A stretch of DNA of 64,000 nucleotides from JBFMCC01 sp037445635. Lineage in GTDB: Bacteria; Chloroflexota; Anaerolineae; Anaerolineales; Villigracilaceae. The position numbers were made by a program, and so were the translations under genes. A model generated the notes under the pieces. It was not told the DNA's origin and did no database searches. It saw only the letters and a list, made by a program, of their open reading frames with translations. The DNA lies in assembly GCA_037445635.1 (NCBI GenBank), contig JBBIKC010000013.1:8501-72500 (forward strand). The letters run 5' to 3'. Below are positions 9,892 to 18,589 of this stretch, one piece after another (position 1 is the stretch's first letter; each line of letters starts with the position of its first letter).

Positions 9892-9938
9892 CCTCATCCC
9901 AACCCCTCTCCCAATGGGAGAGGGGCGAGGGGTGAGGG
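9892..9938. repeat. GC-rich palindromic repeat, copy 2
   Basis: A 10-bp perfect stem, CCCCTCTCCC / GGGAGAGGGG with an AAT loop, is flanked by CCTCATCCC and GAGGGGTGAGGG, so the outer arms also pair. It sits between the SDR stop (9941) and the fcl start (9875). It is the same family as copies at 4964, 54230 and 63552. Confidence 0.82.
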
Positions 9939-9940
9939 TA

Positions 9941-10957
9941 CTATTGCACAATAAACTGCGCGTTCCTGTACCTTTCATCGTGCGGATTGCGAATGAGGCC
10001 GGTCTTCAATGCGTGCACAATTTCGCGGATACCGTCGTCCACCGTCAGCGCGGCGGTGAAGCCCAGTTCGCGGCGGATCTTCTCGAACGATACGGTGATG
10101 TCGCGCATGTCACCGCCGAAGGTCAAGTCTTTATACTCCACCACGGTATCGGGCAGGCGTTTGAGCACCAGCGACACGATCTCATCTTTGGTGTAGTTGC
10201 CGTCTTCAACGCCCAGATTGTAGATCTGTCCGCGCACTTTGACTTCTTCGGCCTCCAGGCCCATCAGGATGCCGCGCACCACGTCGCGCACATGCACGAA
10301 CGAACGCGAATAGCCGCGCTGGTAGATGATCAATTCGCGCTTGGTAAACGCCTCCAGCACGAACTGATTGACGATCAGATCGAAGCGCGTGCGCGGCGAG
10401 ATTCCGTAAAGGGTCGCAAAGCGGAACACCAGCGGCGCGCAGGCCGCGTCTTTTTGGCCGAGCAGAAATTCTTCCGCCGCGATCTTCGTCTCCGCGTATA
10501 ACGACTGCGGCGTCAGCGGCGACTCCTCGGTGACCGGCTTTCCGTCCGGCGACAACCCGTAATTGCTGTACGTGGACGAGAACACGAAGCGCGCACAGCC
10601 CAGGTCTGCCGCCTGCCCGAAGACCGTTTTCACCGCTTCGACGTTATACCGCCACGCGGCCTGATGTCCCACCGCCTGACAAGCCGGGAAGCCGACGATA
10701 CCCGCCAGGTGAACCACGGCGTCCGGCTTCGGCCAGTCCCTGCGGACGGCGTCGAGCACGGCGCGCGGCTCGGTCACGTCCGCCTTGACGAAGTGGAAAT
10801 CCGGCTGGTGCAAAAACGCCAGTAGCGACTCGCCGCCGAACAGCAGGCTGTCCAGCACGGTGACGCGATGGCCGGCGCGCAGAAGTTCCGAGGTCAGGAG
10901 CGACCCGATGTAGCCCGCGCCGCCGGTCACCAGGATATGCCGCCTGTTCTCCTTCAT
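9941..10957 (-). CDS. NAD-dependent nucleotide-sugar epimerase/dehydratase (SDR)
   Basis: A 338-residue extended SDR. The VTGGAGYIGS Rossmann motif is at about 10-19, DAVVHLAGIVGFPAC in the middle, SSTYSNYG as the Ser/Thr catalytic segment and SLYAETKIAAEE carrying the YxxxK pair. RFATLYGISPRTRFDL is typical of NDP-sugar epimerases of the GalE/RfbB-like group. It overlaps the upstream regulator gene by four bases, so translation is probably coupled. The sugar specificity is unknown. Confidence 0.85.
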   Translation of the reverse strand: MKENRRHILVTGGAGYIGSLLTSELLRAGHRVTVLDSLLFGGESLLAFLHQPDFHFVKADVTEPRAVLDAVRRDWPKPDAVVHLAGIVGFPACQAVGHQAAWRYNVEAVKTVFGQAADLGCARFVFSSTYSNYGLSPDGKPVTEESPLTPQSLYAETKIAAEEFLLGQKDAACAPLVFRFATLYGISPRTRFDLIVNQFVLEAFTKRELIIYQRGYSRSFVHVRDVVRGILMGLEAEEVKVRGQIYNLGVEDGNYTKDEIVSLVLKRLPDTVVEYKDLTFGGDMRDITVSFEKIRRELGFTAALTVDDGIREIVHALKTGLIRNPHDERYRNAQFIVQ

Positions 10958-11427
10958 GCAGACGCCTCCATCTGCAAAATCACCTTCAGGCCCCTGATTT
11001 CCAGCGCGGGGACATTCCCATCCGTGACGATTGCCATGTTCTGCTCGAGACAGGTCAGCCGGCAGATGTCGGCCACGTCGCCCTCGCCGAGAATGCGGAT
11101 ACGGTCGAAGCCCGCCCGGCGCACCTCGCCGATATGCTCCTGCACGCGCCGGCGCGTCATGCGATACAGGCCAAACGAGCGCTCCACATAATCAATCGTC
11201 AGGCGGGCGCGCAGGGCAATGCCCTCCGGCGTGATAATGTAGCGCAGTTTCTTGCGCTCGGCGCGCTTGACCTTGACATAGCCTTTGGCAATCAGGCGCT
11301 TCAAATGCCAGTTGACCGTGCCGACCGCAACACCGAGCCGCGTGGCGAGGGTGGCCTGATTCACATCGGGATCAGTTTCGATCTGTTCGAGCAGGGAAAG
11401 TTCGCGCAGGGTTTCGGGAGTTTCCAT
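10954..11427 (-). CDS. Winged-helix (MarR/HTH_24-like) transcriptional regulator
   Basis: A 157-residue protein. Residues about 8-60 form a winged helix-turn-helix: LLEQIETDPDVNQATLATRL, then GVAVGTVNWHLKRLIAKGYV as recognition helix, then a basic wing (KVKRAERKKLRY). The C-terminal part, with IRILGEGDVADICRLTC, could be an effector or dimerisation domain. It is the first gene of a minus-strand operon with an NDP-sugar SDR and is divergent from the fusion gene at 11490. A palindrome overlapping its own -10 box (11435-11449) recurs at the gmd promoter, so it may repress itself and gmd. The ATG at 11425-11427 has no strong Shine-Dalgarno site. Confidence 0.8.
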   Translation of the reverse strand: METPETLRELSLLEQIETDPDVNQATLATRLGVAVGTVNWHLKRLIAKGYVKVKRAERKKLRYIITPEGIALRARLTIDYVERSFGLYRMTRRRVQEHIGEVRRAGFDRIRILGEGDVADICRLTCLEQNMAIVTDGNVPALEIRGLKVILQMEASA

Positions 11428-11431
11428 TTTC

Positions 11432-11454
11432 AAAATTCAGCGGCTGAATTATAA
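11432..11454 (-). promoter_or_regulatory. Promoter with overlapping palindromic operator (regulator gene)
   Basis: The perfect palindrome ATTCAGCGGCTGAAT (11435-11449) abuts TATAAT read on the minus strand (11449-11454), which would be the -10 box of the regulator gene. The same arrangement with ATTCAACGATTGAAT occurs before gmd (31675-31697); over 23 bases the two sites differ at three positions. It may be an autoregulatory operator, and it could also affect the divergent gene at 11490. Confidence 0.6.
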
Positions 11455-11489
11455 CACAGCCAAAGGTTTCTGCTGTAAAATCAGCCCGC

Positions 11490-12923
11490 ATGAAAACCGT
11501 CCCCCTGTTCGACCCCGCCGGCCAGGTATATCAGCAGACCCGCCGCGCCCACTGGGATGCGGTGGCCAGACGCCGCGACACATGGCGCGGCATGGGAATC
11601 TGGTATCACAAGCGGCTTGCCGAAATTTACCGTTTTCATGTCCCGCCGAACTCGCGCGTGCTCGAACTCGGATGCGCAGACGGGAGACTGCTCGCGGCAT
11701 TGAACCCGGCGCGCGGTGTAGGCGTGGACTTCTCGCCGGAGATGATCCGCCGCGCCAGACAAAAGCATCCGGCGCTCGAATTCGTCCAGGCCGACGCGCA
11801 CGACCTCTCCGCCCTCAACGAGACGTTCGACTTCATCATCCTCGCCGACCTCGTCAACGACCTGTGGGATGTGCAAGGCGTCCTTCAGGAGATCAAAAGA
11901 CTTTGCGTACCGCGCACGCGCATCGTCATCAATTTCTATAGCCGTCTCTGGCAGATTCCATTAAGCGTCGCGCAAAGCCTGGGGCTCGCCACGCCCAACC
12001 TGTATCAAAACTGGCTGACACGCGAAGACATCCGCGGCCTGTTGCGCCTGGCGGGATTCGAGCCGGTGAAGATCACGCAAGAAATCTTGTTCCCTCTTCC
12101 GCTGGGCGGGCCGGCAAACAAAGTCCTCGTGCGGCTGTGGCCATTGCATCAACTGGCGCTGTCGAACTTCGTCATCGCGCGTCCCGTCTCCGAACGCGCC
12201 GAAGAACCGAGCGTTTCGATCGTCGTCCCGGCGCGAAATGAAGCGGGGAACATCAAAGCCATCTTCGAGCGGACGCCCAAAATGGGACGCGAGACCGAGC
12301 TCGTCTTCGTGGAGGGACATTCAAAGGACGACACGTACGCGGCGATCCAGCGGGAGGCGGCGGCGCATCCCTCGACCCCCAGCCTGATCCTCCAACAGAC
12401 CGGCATCGGCAAGGCGGACGCGGTGCGCCTCGGCTTCGACAAGGCCAGGGGCGACGTGCTGATGATCCTCGACGCAGATCTAACCGTCCCGCCCGAAGAC
12501 CTGCCGCGTTTCTACGAAGCCCTCGTTTCGGGCAAGGGCGAATTCATCAACGGCGTGCGGCTGGTCTACCCGATGGAAAAAGAAGCCATGCGTTCGCTCA
12601 ATCTTTTCGGCAACAAGTTTTTCAGCCTTGCCTTCTCGTGGCTGTTGGGACAACCCATCAAGGACACGTTGTGCGGAACAAAAGTGCTGTGGAAGGAGGA
12701 CTACAAACGCATCGCCGCGAACCGTTCGTACTTCGGCGATTTCGACCCGTTCGGCGATTTCGATCTCATCTTCGGCGCGGCCAAATTGAATCTCAAGATC
12801 GTGGACCTGCCCATCCGCTACCGCGAGCGTACGTATGGCTCCACCAACATCTCGCGCTGGAAACACGGCTTGTTGTTGTTTCGTATGATCGCCTTCGCCG
12901 CGCGGCGCATCAAGTTTGTGTAG
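11490..12923 (+). CDS. Fusion: SAM methyltransferase + GT2 (DPM1-like) glycosyltransferase
   Basis: A 477-residue protein with two domains. Residues 1-230 are a class I methyltransferase, with motif I VLELGCADG at 57-65 and ADAHDLSALNETFDFIILAD at about 101-120. Residues 240-470 are a family 2 glycosyltransferase, with SIVVPARNEAGN at 243-254, the metal-binding MILDADLTV around 325-333, and GPL/DLPIRYRERTYGSTNISRW near the C-terminus as in dolichyl-phosphate mannosyltransferases. No clear membrane helices follow. It is on the plus strand, divergent from the regulator, and is followed 16 bases later by another methyltransferase gene. It could methylate and transfer, or make a polyprenyl-phosphate sugar. 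Confidence 0.85.
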   Translation: MKTVPLFDPAGQVYQQTRRAHWDAVARRRDTWRGMGIWYHKRLAEIYRFHVPPNSRVLELGCADGRLLAALNPARGVGVDFSPEMIRRARQKHPALEFVQADAHDLSALNETFDFIILADLVNDLWDVQGVLQEIKRLCVPRTRIVINFYSRLWQIPLSVAQSLGLATPNLYQNWLTREDIRGLLRLAGFEPVKITQEILFPLPLGGPANKVLVRLWPLHQLALSNFVIARPVSERAEEPSVSIVVPARNEAGNIKAIFERTPKMGRETELVFVEGHSKDDTYAAIQREAAAHPSTPSLILQQTGIGKADAVRLGFDKARGDVLMILDADLTVPPEDLPRFYEALVSGKGEFINGVRLVYPMEKEAMRSLNLFGNKFFSLAFSWLLGQPIKDTLCGTKVLWKEDYKRIAANRSYFGDFDPFGDFDLIFGAAKLNLKIVDLPIRYRERTYGSTNISRWKHGLLLFRMIAFAARRIKFV

Positions 12924-12939
12924 ATCCCGGTTTTCACCT

Positions 12940-13686
12940 ATGGACATCGTCTTACATCAGGAACTCATCGAAAAGAATTACAGGCTGTGGAACCGCAAGC
13001 CAATATTGCACAAAGTATATGCCGAACTGTACAAGTTGATGGCGGCCCGCCGAAGCGGCCTGACCGAGGGCGAAATAGTGGAACTTGGCTCCGGCATGGG
13101 TACTATCCGCGAGACCATACCCGACTGCATCCGGACGGAGCTGTTCCCTTATCCCTGGATAGACCGCGTGGAAAACGCCTACCGCCTCAGCTTTGCGGAC
13201 GCATCCCTCTCGGACCTGCTGATGGTGGACGTGTTCCATCACCTGCGCTATCCGGGCACCGCCCTGAAGGAATTCCACCGCGTGCTCAGGCCCGGGGGGC
13301 GCGTCATTCTGATGGAACCGGGCCTCAGCGCGCTGGGATACATCGTCTATGGCCCGCTTCACTCCGAACCGATTGGCACGGCAAAACAAATTCAATGGTT
13401 CGCGCCGCCGGGCTGGTCGCCGGAAGACATTGACTATTATTCCGCGCAGGGAAACGCCACCCGCATCTTCATCCAAAAGCATTTTTCAGAACAGCTGACA
13501 GGCTGGAAGATCGTCGAAGTCCAGCCCATCGCGGCACTGGCCTATGCCGCATCGGGCGGATACTCCGGGCCGCAGCTCTACCCAACCTTTGCATACCCCC
13601 TCGTAAAAAACCTGGAGAAGTTGCTGCAACCGTTCCCCGCCCTGTTTGCTACACGATTATTGGTCGTGCTGGAAAAACAGGCGTGA
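12940..13686 (+). CDS. Class I SAM methyltransferase
   Basis: A 248-residue protein with a degenerate motif I, IVELGSGMGTIRE (about 47-59), a DLLMVDVFHHLRYP post-I segment and EFHRVLRPGGRVILMEPG, typical of Methyltransf_11 proteins. The ATG at 12940 follows the fusion gene stop by 16 bases, so the two form a small plus-strand operon. A longer frame starting eight codons earlier overlaps the fusion gene and is not favoured. The target is unknown. Confidence 0.83.
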   Translation: MDIVLHQELIEKNYRLWNRKPILHKVYAELYKLMAARRSGLTEGEIVELGSGMGTIRETIPDCIRTELFPYPWIDRVENAYRLSFADASLSDLLMVDVFHHLRYPGTALKEFHRVLRPGGRVILMEPGLSALGYIVYGPLHSEPIGTAKQIQWFAPPGWSPEDIDYYSAQGNATRIFIQKHFSEQLTGWKIVEVQPIAALAYAASGGYSGPQLYPTFAYPLVKNLEKLLQPFPALFATRLLVVLEKQA

Positions 13687-13697
13687 GCGCTGTACAG

Positions 13698-14585
13698 TTA
13701 AAATACGCCCCTTTTTCTCTGGTCTCTTGCCAGCCCAAGGATGTAGTTTCCGTAGTCATTGCCGGATAGCGCCTCGCCCAGTTTCCGTAATTGTTCGAGG
13801 GAAATGTAACCCATACGATAGGCTATCTCCTCCGGGCAGGAGATCATCAATCCCTGGCGGTTCTGAACCGCCTGGATGAACATGGACGCCTGAAGCAGGG
13901 ACTCGTGCGTTCCCGCGTCCAGCCAGGCGGTGCCGCGTCCCAGCACCTTGATGCGCAACTGCCCTTTCTCCAGGTAGGCCTTATTGACATCGGTAATCTC
14001 CAATTCGCCGCGCGGTGAAGGCCGAAGCGCCCGGGCCACTTTCACCACCTGGTTGTCGTAAAAATAGATACCCGGCACCGCATAATTCGACTTGGGATTG
14101 GCGGGTTTCTCTTCCAGACTCAAGACCCGGTCCTGCTCGTCGAATTCCACGATCCCGTAGCGCTCGGGATCCTGAACGTAATATCCAAAAATAATTGCCC
14201 CCTCCTTCAGCGAGGCGCACTCTTGCAGCAACGGGCGCATGCCCTGGCCGTAAAAAATATTATCGCCCAGAATCAGGCAGACGGTGCTCTCACCGATGAA
14301 CTCGCGCCCGATGATAAGCGCGTCCGCCAGCCCGCGCGGTTCGGTCTGCTCGGCATATTGGAAAGATAACCCCCATTGCTCTCCTCCCCCCAGCAAATCC
14401 TTGAAAGCGGGAAGCGCATCCGGCGTGCTGATGATCATGATCTCGCGGATTCCCGCCAGCATCAAGATGGACAGCGGATAATAGATCATCGGCTTGTCGT
14501 AGACCGGCAGTAACTGCTTGCTGAGCGGAATCGTAAGGGGATACAAGCGCGTCCCTTTGCCGCCCGCCAGGATGATGCCTTTCAT
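13698..14585 (-). CDS. rmlA: Glucose-1-phosphate thymidylyltransferase
   Basis: A 295-residue nucleotidyltransferase, the normal RmlA length. It starts MKGIILAGGKGTRLYPLT (the GGxGTRL nucleotide-binding loop), followed by SKQLLPVYDKPMIYYPLS, LGDNIFYG (metal-binding Asp) and FGYYVQDPERYGIVEFD. It makes dTDP-glucose, the substrate of the dehydratase encoded upstream. It overlaps rmlB as ATGA. No rmlC is seen in the window, so L-rhamnose synthesis is not shown to be complete here. Confidence 0.95.
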   Translation of the reverse strand: MKGIILAGGKGTRLYPLTIPLSKQLLPVYDKPMIYYPLSILMLAGIREIMIISTPDALPAFKDLLGGGEQWGLSFQYAEQTEPRGLADALIIGREFIGESTVCLILGDNIFYGQGMRPLLQECASLKEGAIIFGYYVQDPERYGIVEFDEQDRVLSLEEKPANPKSNYAVPGIYFYDNQVVKVARALRPSPRGELEITDVNKAYLEKGQLRIKVLGRGTAWLDAGTHESLLQASMFIQAVQNRQGLMISCPEEIAYRMGYISLEQLRKLGEALSGNDYGNYILGLARDQRKRGVF

Positions 14586-15697
14586 TTGTCCTCCTTCTGG
14601 GTGCGCCAGGCATAGTTCCGATCCAGCCACTCACGGTACGAACCGCCGCTGGCCTGCTTCACCCAGCCGGGGTTGGAAAGATACCATCGGATCGTCTTGC
14701 GCAAGCCCGATTCGAAATCCTCCGCGGGACGCCAGCCGAGTTCGCGCCCTATCTTGGTGGAATCAATCGCATAGCGGCGGTCGTGACCGGGGCGGTCGGT
14801 GACGAAGCGAATCAGTTCCGCGTAACTCCGAATGCCGCGGCCGCGCAGGACCGGGTTTTCCACCGGCGGTGCGACCTCGTCGAGGATGCCGCAAATGCGG
14901 CGGACAAGGTCAATGTTCTTCTGTTCATTGTTCGCGCCAATCACGTAGACCTCGCCCGGCCGCCCCTTTTCATAGGCGAGCCTGACCGCGCGGCAATGAT
15001 CCTCGACGTAGATCCAATCGCGGACATTCAAGCCATCCCCATAGACCGGCAGGTACTCCCCTGACAGCGCGCTCAGGATCATCAGCGGAATGACCTTCTC
15101 CGGAAACTGATAGGGGCCGTAGTTATTGGAACAATTTGTGATGATCGTCGGCAGGCCATAGGTGTGGTGGAAGGCGCGCACGAAGTGGTCGCTGGCGGCC
15201 TTCGATGCGGCATAGGGAGAATTGGGCGCGTAGGGCGTCTCTTCGGAAAAGACCCCCTCTTCACCAAGGGAACCAAAGACCTCATCGGTCGAAACGTGAA
15301 GGAAGCGAAACGACTCCTTCCGCCCCGGCGGCATCTGATCCCAGTATGCGCGCGCCGCCTCCAGCACGACATAGGTGCCGACGACATTCGTCTGGATGAA
15401 ATCCTCCGCGTTGACGATGGAACGGTCCACGTGCGATTCGGCGGCGAGATGCAAAACGCCGTCAGGCTTATGCTCGCGCATGAGCGAGTCCACCAGTGTG
15501 CGGTCGGCGATATTCCCATGGACGAATACATAGGCGGGGTTATCCTTCAAGTCTGCCAGCGAGAGGGGGTTTGCGGCATAGGTCATCAGATCCAGGTTCA
15601 CCACGCGGTACGCCCCGCTGTCCACCAGCAAGCGCACGAGATTCGCGCCGATGAAACCGCACCCGCCCGTGACAAGGATGGTCTGTTTGAGGGTCAT
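14582..15697 (-). CDS. rmlB: dTDP-glucose 4,6-dehydratase
   Basis: A 371-residue SDR. It has VTGGCGFIGANLVR at the N-terminus, VLHLAAESHVDRSI, STDEVFGSLG (catalytic Asp-Glu in TDE), APNSPYAASKAASDH (YxxxK) and NCSNNYGPYQFPEKVIPL, all diagnostic of RmlB. It converts dTDP-glucose to dTDP-4-keto-6-deoxyglucose. It is translationally coupled to rmlA by a four-base overlap and is the penultimate gene of a long minus-strand operon that starts near gmd. Confidence 0.96.
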   Translation of the reverse strand: MTLKQTILVTGGCGFIGANLVRLLVDSGAYRVVNLDLMTYAANPLSLADLKDNPAYVFVHGNIADRTLVDSLMREHKPDGVLHLAAESHVDRSIVNAEDFIQTNVVGTYVVLEAARAYWDQMPPGRKESFRFLHVSTDEVFGSLGEEGVFSEETPYAPNSPYAASKAASDHFVRAFHHTYGLPTIITNCSNNYGPYQFPEKVIPLMILSALSGEYLPVYGDGLNVRDWIYVEDHCRAVRLAYEKGRPGEVYVIGANNEQKNIDLVRRICGILDEVAPPVENPVLRGRGIRSYAELIRFVTDRPGHDRRYAIDSTKIGRELGWRPAEDFESGLRKTIRWYLSNPGWVKQASGGSYREWLDRNYAWRTQKEDK

Positions 15698-15740
15698 GTT
15701 TTAATACCTGCCGTTCGCAACGGATGAGGAGTCCGGGCCG

Positions 15741-17738
15741 TCATTTGCATTCACTAATGCGCGCCAGGCGGCGGAAATCGGGTATCTCGCCTCCATATAC
15801 AAGTTTGGAGCCTTCGACCGTTTGCAGAATCACGACACAGGAGGAATTCAGAACTTCGGCGTGTTCCTTCCAGTAATCCTTATCGGCGTAGATATAGTCA
15901 TAACCAGCCGCGTGCAGGATGTATGGATCGGGATGGCTGAGCAGGGTCTCCCATTCCGGCGTGGGCACACCCCAGTTGACGAGCGCGTTGGTCGCCCGCC
16001 CAAACAGCGTCGGCGCCCGCGAAGGATCGGGGTCGAAGACCCAGGTTCCGGGGGGCGCGAGGCGGTCCCAGTAGGTCTCGTAGAAACGGGCATCCATGTC
16101 AGTTAGAAAATAGGAATAAACAGGCTTGGGAACGACTATCGCTTGAATGCCGAAAAGCACCAACCCGCCGAACACCGTGACGAAGCCCAGCCCATAAGAA
16201 AGGCCTTTGAGCCATTCACGTTTCTCCCGGAGCCAAAGATAAACCAGCGGGACCGCGAAAACTTTGCAGACAAAGAAGAGATTGGACAAAAGCCGCGTCG
16301 TTGCCGTGATGCCCGCGTTTCCGCGATATTCCAGAAAAACGGACAGCAGGCTGGGGAGGGCCGAAGCAACCAGCGCGGCTTCCATCCATTTTTCCCCGCG
16401 CATGGCCCTCACGCCCCACGCGAGCGCCAGCGGCAGGGCCAGCAGAACAGGACCCATTTCAAATAATGCAGTCATCAGTTGAAACGGGTCGAGAAGCGAC
16501 AATCGTCCAAGATGGGATGAAATCACCTGCGGCGAAACGAGGGAGAAACCGACCTCGAAATAAGTGTCCGTCTGCGAGACGGAGGAAAAGAGGCGGCCGC
16601 GCGCCACCTCCGTGATCATCCCGCCCTGAATGACCGAAAGGACGCCGCCCAGCGCGGCCGCGGTCACCCAGAACCATACCGAGCGCGGCAGGCGGAAGGT
16701 CCGATTTGTGAATCCCCAGAGGACGACCACCAGGCCAAATCCCAGATAGAGCAGGACGAATTGGACCTCATTGGCAAGCGCAAGACTCGCAAGCAGGATC
16801 GCGAACATCAGAGCAGGTTTCCATCCTCCCCGGCGGCCGGTCAACAGGAAAATCAACAAGAGAATCAGATGAGCCGTGACGCCATAGCCGTTATGAGACA
16901 TCGTCCAAGCGCCGCTAATACCGCTGGCGAACGCAAAGGGAAACGGCAGGGGCCCGTCCCCAGCCAGACGCCAGGGAAGGGTCAGAGCCTGGAGCAGGGT
17001 ATCGGCCGAATCGCGGCCGGAACCGATCAGGGTTACGCTATCGGAGATTCGCCCCAGGAGCGAGACCGGCAGGAACAGCAACAGCCAGCGCGTTCCGGTT
17101 GCAAATGCGGCAAAAAGGGCCGAGACCCAGGCGACCGCGCGATTTCGCGTCAGATTCCACGCCAGCATGCCGGCCAGCACCAGGCTGAGTGCCAGCGTCA
17201 GGCCGCGCGCCAGATCGAGGCTGGTCCATGGAGCGGCATTCCCGGCGTGCATGAACTGGGCGGCAAGCAATAGCAGGAAGTAATGGTAGCCGAATCGCTC
17301 CAGCGGCGCGGCAGGCAAATGCGGCGGGATGTCACCGGCTGCCATCATCGAAACAACCGGCAAATTCTGAAAATCGTCGAACAGGCCCAGCCCGCGGCCG
17401 ATGAGAGTGAGAACGAACACCGCAGCCGCGAATAGGACCCAGCCCATCCAGTTGGAACCCAACCCTGCAAAGAGGCCGCGTTCAAGCGGCCAGGCAAAGG
17501 CCACACCCAGCGCAAGTACGACGAAAGCGGAAAGCCAGCAGGCGAGGTGCACCGGCAGGAGGCGCGCCAGGAAATTGGCAAACCAGTTGGAAAGCACCAG
17601 CCCGACGGCAAAGCCGATAAAGCCGCGATGGCGCGGCTCCAAATCGAAAATGCGCCGGGTGACCAGCCATCCGCCCGCTCCCCACATGGCAAATAGAGCC
17701 AGCAGAGGAAAGATGTTTAGTTCGCGAAACAGGTACAT
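15741..17738 (-). CDS. Large polytopic membrane protein, possibly a GT-C-like glycosyltransferase
   Basis: A 665-residue protein with about 14 hydrophobic segments over residues 5-560 and a soluble C-terminal tail (about 565-665) containing PPGTWVFDPDPSRAPTLFGR and AGYDYIYADKDYW. The layout, membrane bundle followed by a small globular domain, resembles lipid-linked-sugar (GT-C) transferases seen elsewhere in this locus, but no clear DxD/ExD loop motif is recognised. It starts four bases after the stop of the methyltransferase at 17743. It could alternatively be a polymerase. The specific function is unassigned. Confidence 0.6.
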   Translation of the reverse strand: MYLFRELNIFPLLALFAMWGAGGWLVTRRIFDLEPRHRGFIGFAVGLVLSNWFANFLARLLPVHLACWLSAFVVLALGVAFAWPLERGLFAGLGSNWMGWVLFAAAVFVLTLIGRGLGLFDDFQNLPVVSMMAAGDIPPHLPAAPLERFGYHYFLLLLAAQFMHAGNAAPWTSLDLARGLTLALSLVLAGMLAWNLTRNRAVAWVSALFAAFATGTRWLLLFLPVSLLGRISDSVTLIGSGRDSADTLLQALTLPWRLAGDGPLPFPFAFASGISGAWTMSHNGYGVTAHLILLLIFLLTGRRGGWKPALMFAILLASLALANEVQFVLLYLGFGLVVVLWGFTNRTFRLPRSVWFWVTAAALGGVLSVIQGGMITEVARGRLFSSVSQTDTYFEVGFSLVSPQVISSHLGRLSLLDPFQLMTALFEMGPVLLALPLALAWGVRAMRGEKWMEAALVASALPSLLSVFLEYRGNAGITATTRLLSNLFFVCKVFAVPLVYLWLREKREWLKGLSYGLGFVTVFGGLVLFGIQAIVVPKPVYSYFLTDMDARFYETYWDRLAPPGTWVFDPDPSRAPTLFGRATNALVNWGVPTPEWETLLSHPDPYILHAAGYDYIYADKDYWKEHAEVLNSSCVVILQTVEGSKLVYGGEIPDFRRLARISECK

Positions 17739-17742
17739 CGAA

Positions 17743-18570
17743 TCATCCTGCCAATGGTTCGGACGCGATCACGCGGATGGTTGCGGCGGCATCTTCTTCC
17801 ACGTTACCGCTGACGAATTCAGGGCGAATCCTGGGAAGGAGCCTGCGAAATGCCTCCTCGTCGCGCGTCAGAACCTCGATCTCGACCCGCCCAAAACAGG
17901 ATTCGAACGCATTGCGATAATTCCACAGACGGTAACGATTGTGATTGGTGGAGGGATTCAGCCAGTTCTTCCAGACGGTTTCGGAGAACCTCAGCATCTC
18001 GAAGGGATACTTGAAATAATGATCGCGCAAATCCACAAAGTGAACGTGCAACCCATCGCGTTTGGTCAATGCCGAAAGCGCGCGGGTGATGCCCTCCACG
18101 TCATCGAGATGTTCGTACACCGAGGAGCTGAGCGCCAGGTCCACAGGCTCCAGATCCAAATGCGGCCGCACGCTACGGATGTCCAGCTGGAGCAGAGTCA
18201 TGAAATCGGGACGCGGGCGGACGCGGCCGTTTTCCACAGAGAGATATTGCGGCGCGGCGGAATACAGATTGAGATTGTGCGCCTCATCGGGCGGAGCATA
18301 TTTGTCGCACAGAACGACATGCGCCGCGCCCGCCTCGAGCAGGCCCACGCCGATGTCGAAACGGCCGCCATAGCCGAACACCAGCACGCGCTTGCCGTTC
18401 AGCGAAAGCCCGCGCGCCGCCAGCACGTCGGCATATCTCTGCACCGCCGCAGACGGATCGCTGGTCTCCAGGCCGGGGCGGATCACGATCCCGCGCAGGA
18501 GCAAAGCCCGCGTCAGTTTCTCGGGCAGGAAATGACGGATCAGGCGGGGGATTAGGTAGGCAAGATTCAA
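17743..18570 (-). CDS. SAM-dependent methyltransferase-like protein
   Basis: A 275-residue protein. The probable SAM loop is RVLVFGYGGRFDIGVGLLEAG (about 60-80), with VVLCDKYAPPDEA at the next strand and DLALSSSVYEHLDDVEG further on, where YEHL is the usual post-motif segment of Methyltransf_23/11 proteins. It is co-directional with the membrane proteins on both sides, four and 19 bases away. The target is unknown; glycan or lipid methylation would fit the context. Confidence 0.72.
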   Translation of the reverse strand: MNLAYLIPRLIRHFLPEKLTRALLLRGIVIRPGLETSDPSAAVQRYADVLAARGLSLNGKRVLVFGYGGRFDIGVGLLEAGAAHVVLCDKYAPPDEAHNLNLYSAAPQYLSVENGRVRPRPDFMTLLQLDIRSVRPHLDLEPVDLALSSSVYEHLDDVEGITRALSALTKRDGLHVHFVDLRDHYFKYPFEMLRFSETVWKNWLNPSTNHNRYRLWNYRNAFESCFGRVEIEVLTRDEEAFRRLLPRIRPEFVSGNVEEDAAATIRVIASEPLAG

Positions 18571-18589
18571 AACGGGCTCTCCGCTTTTC

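Noticed and set aside
13698..15697. A complete dTDP-L-rhamnose pathway (rmlABCD)
   Set aside because: rmlA and rmlB are clear and an RmlD-like gene lies at 1143-2057, but no rmlC epimerase is present, so the end product cannot be stated.
17401..18555. Plus-strand frame of 384 codons
   Set aside because: It runs antisense through the end of the membrane protein gene and the methyltransferase gene, both with clear features on the minus strand.
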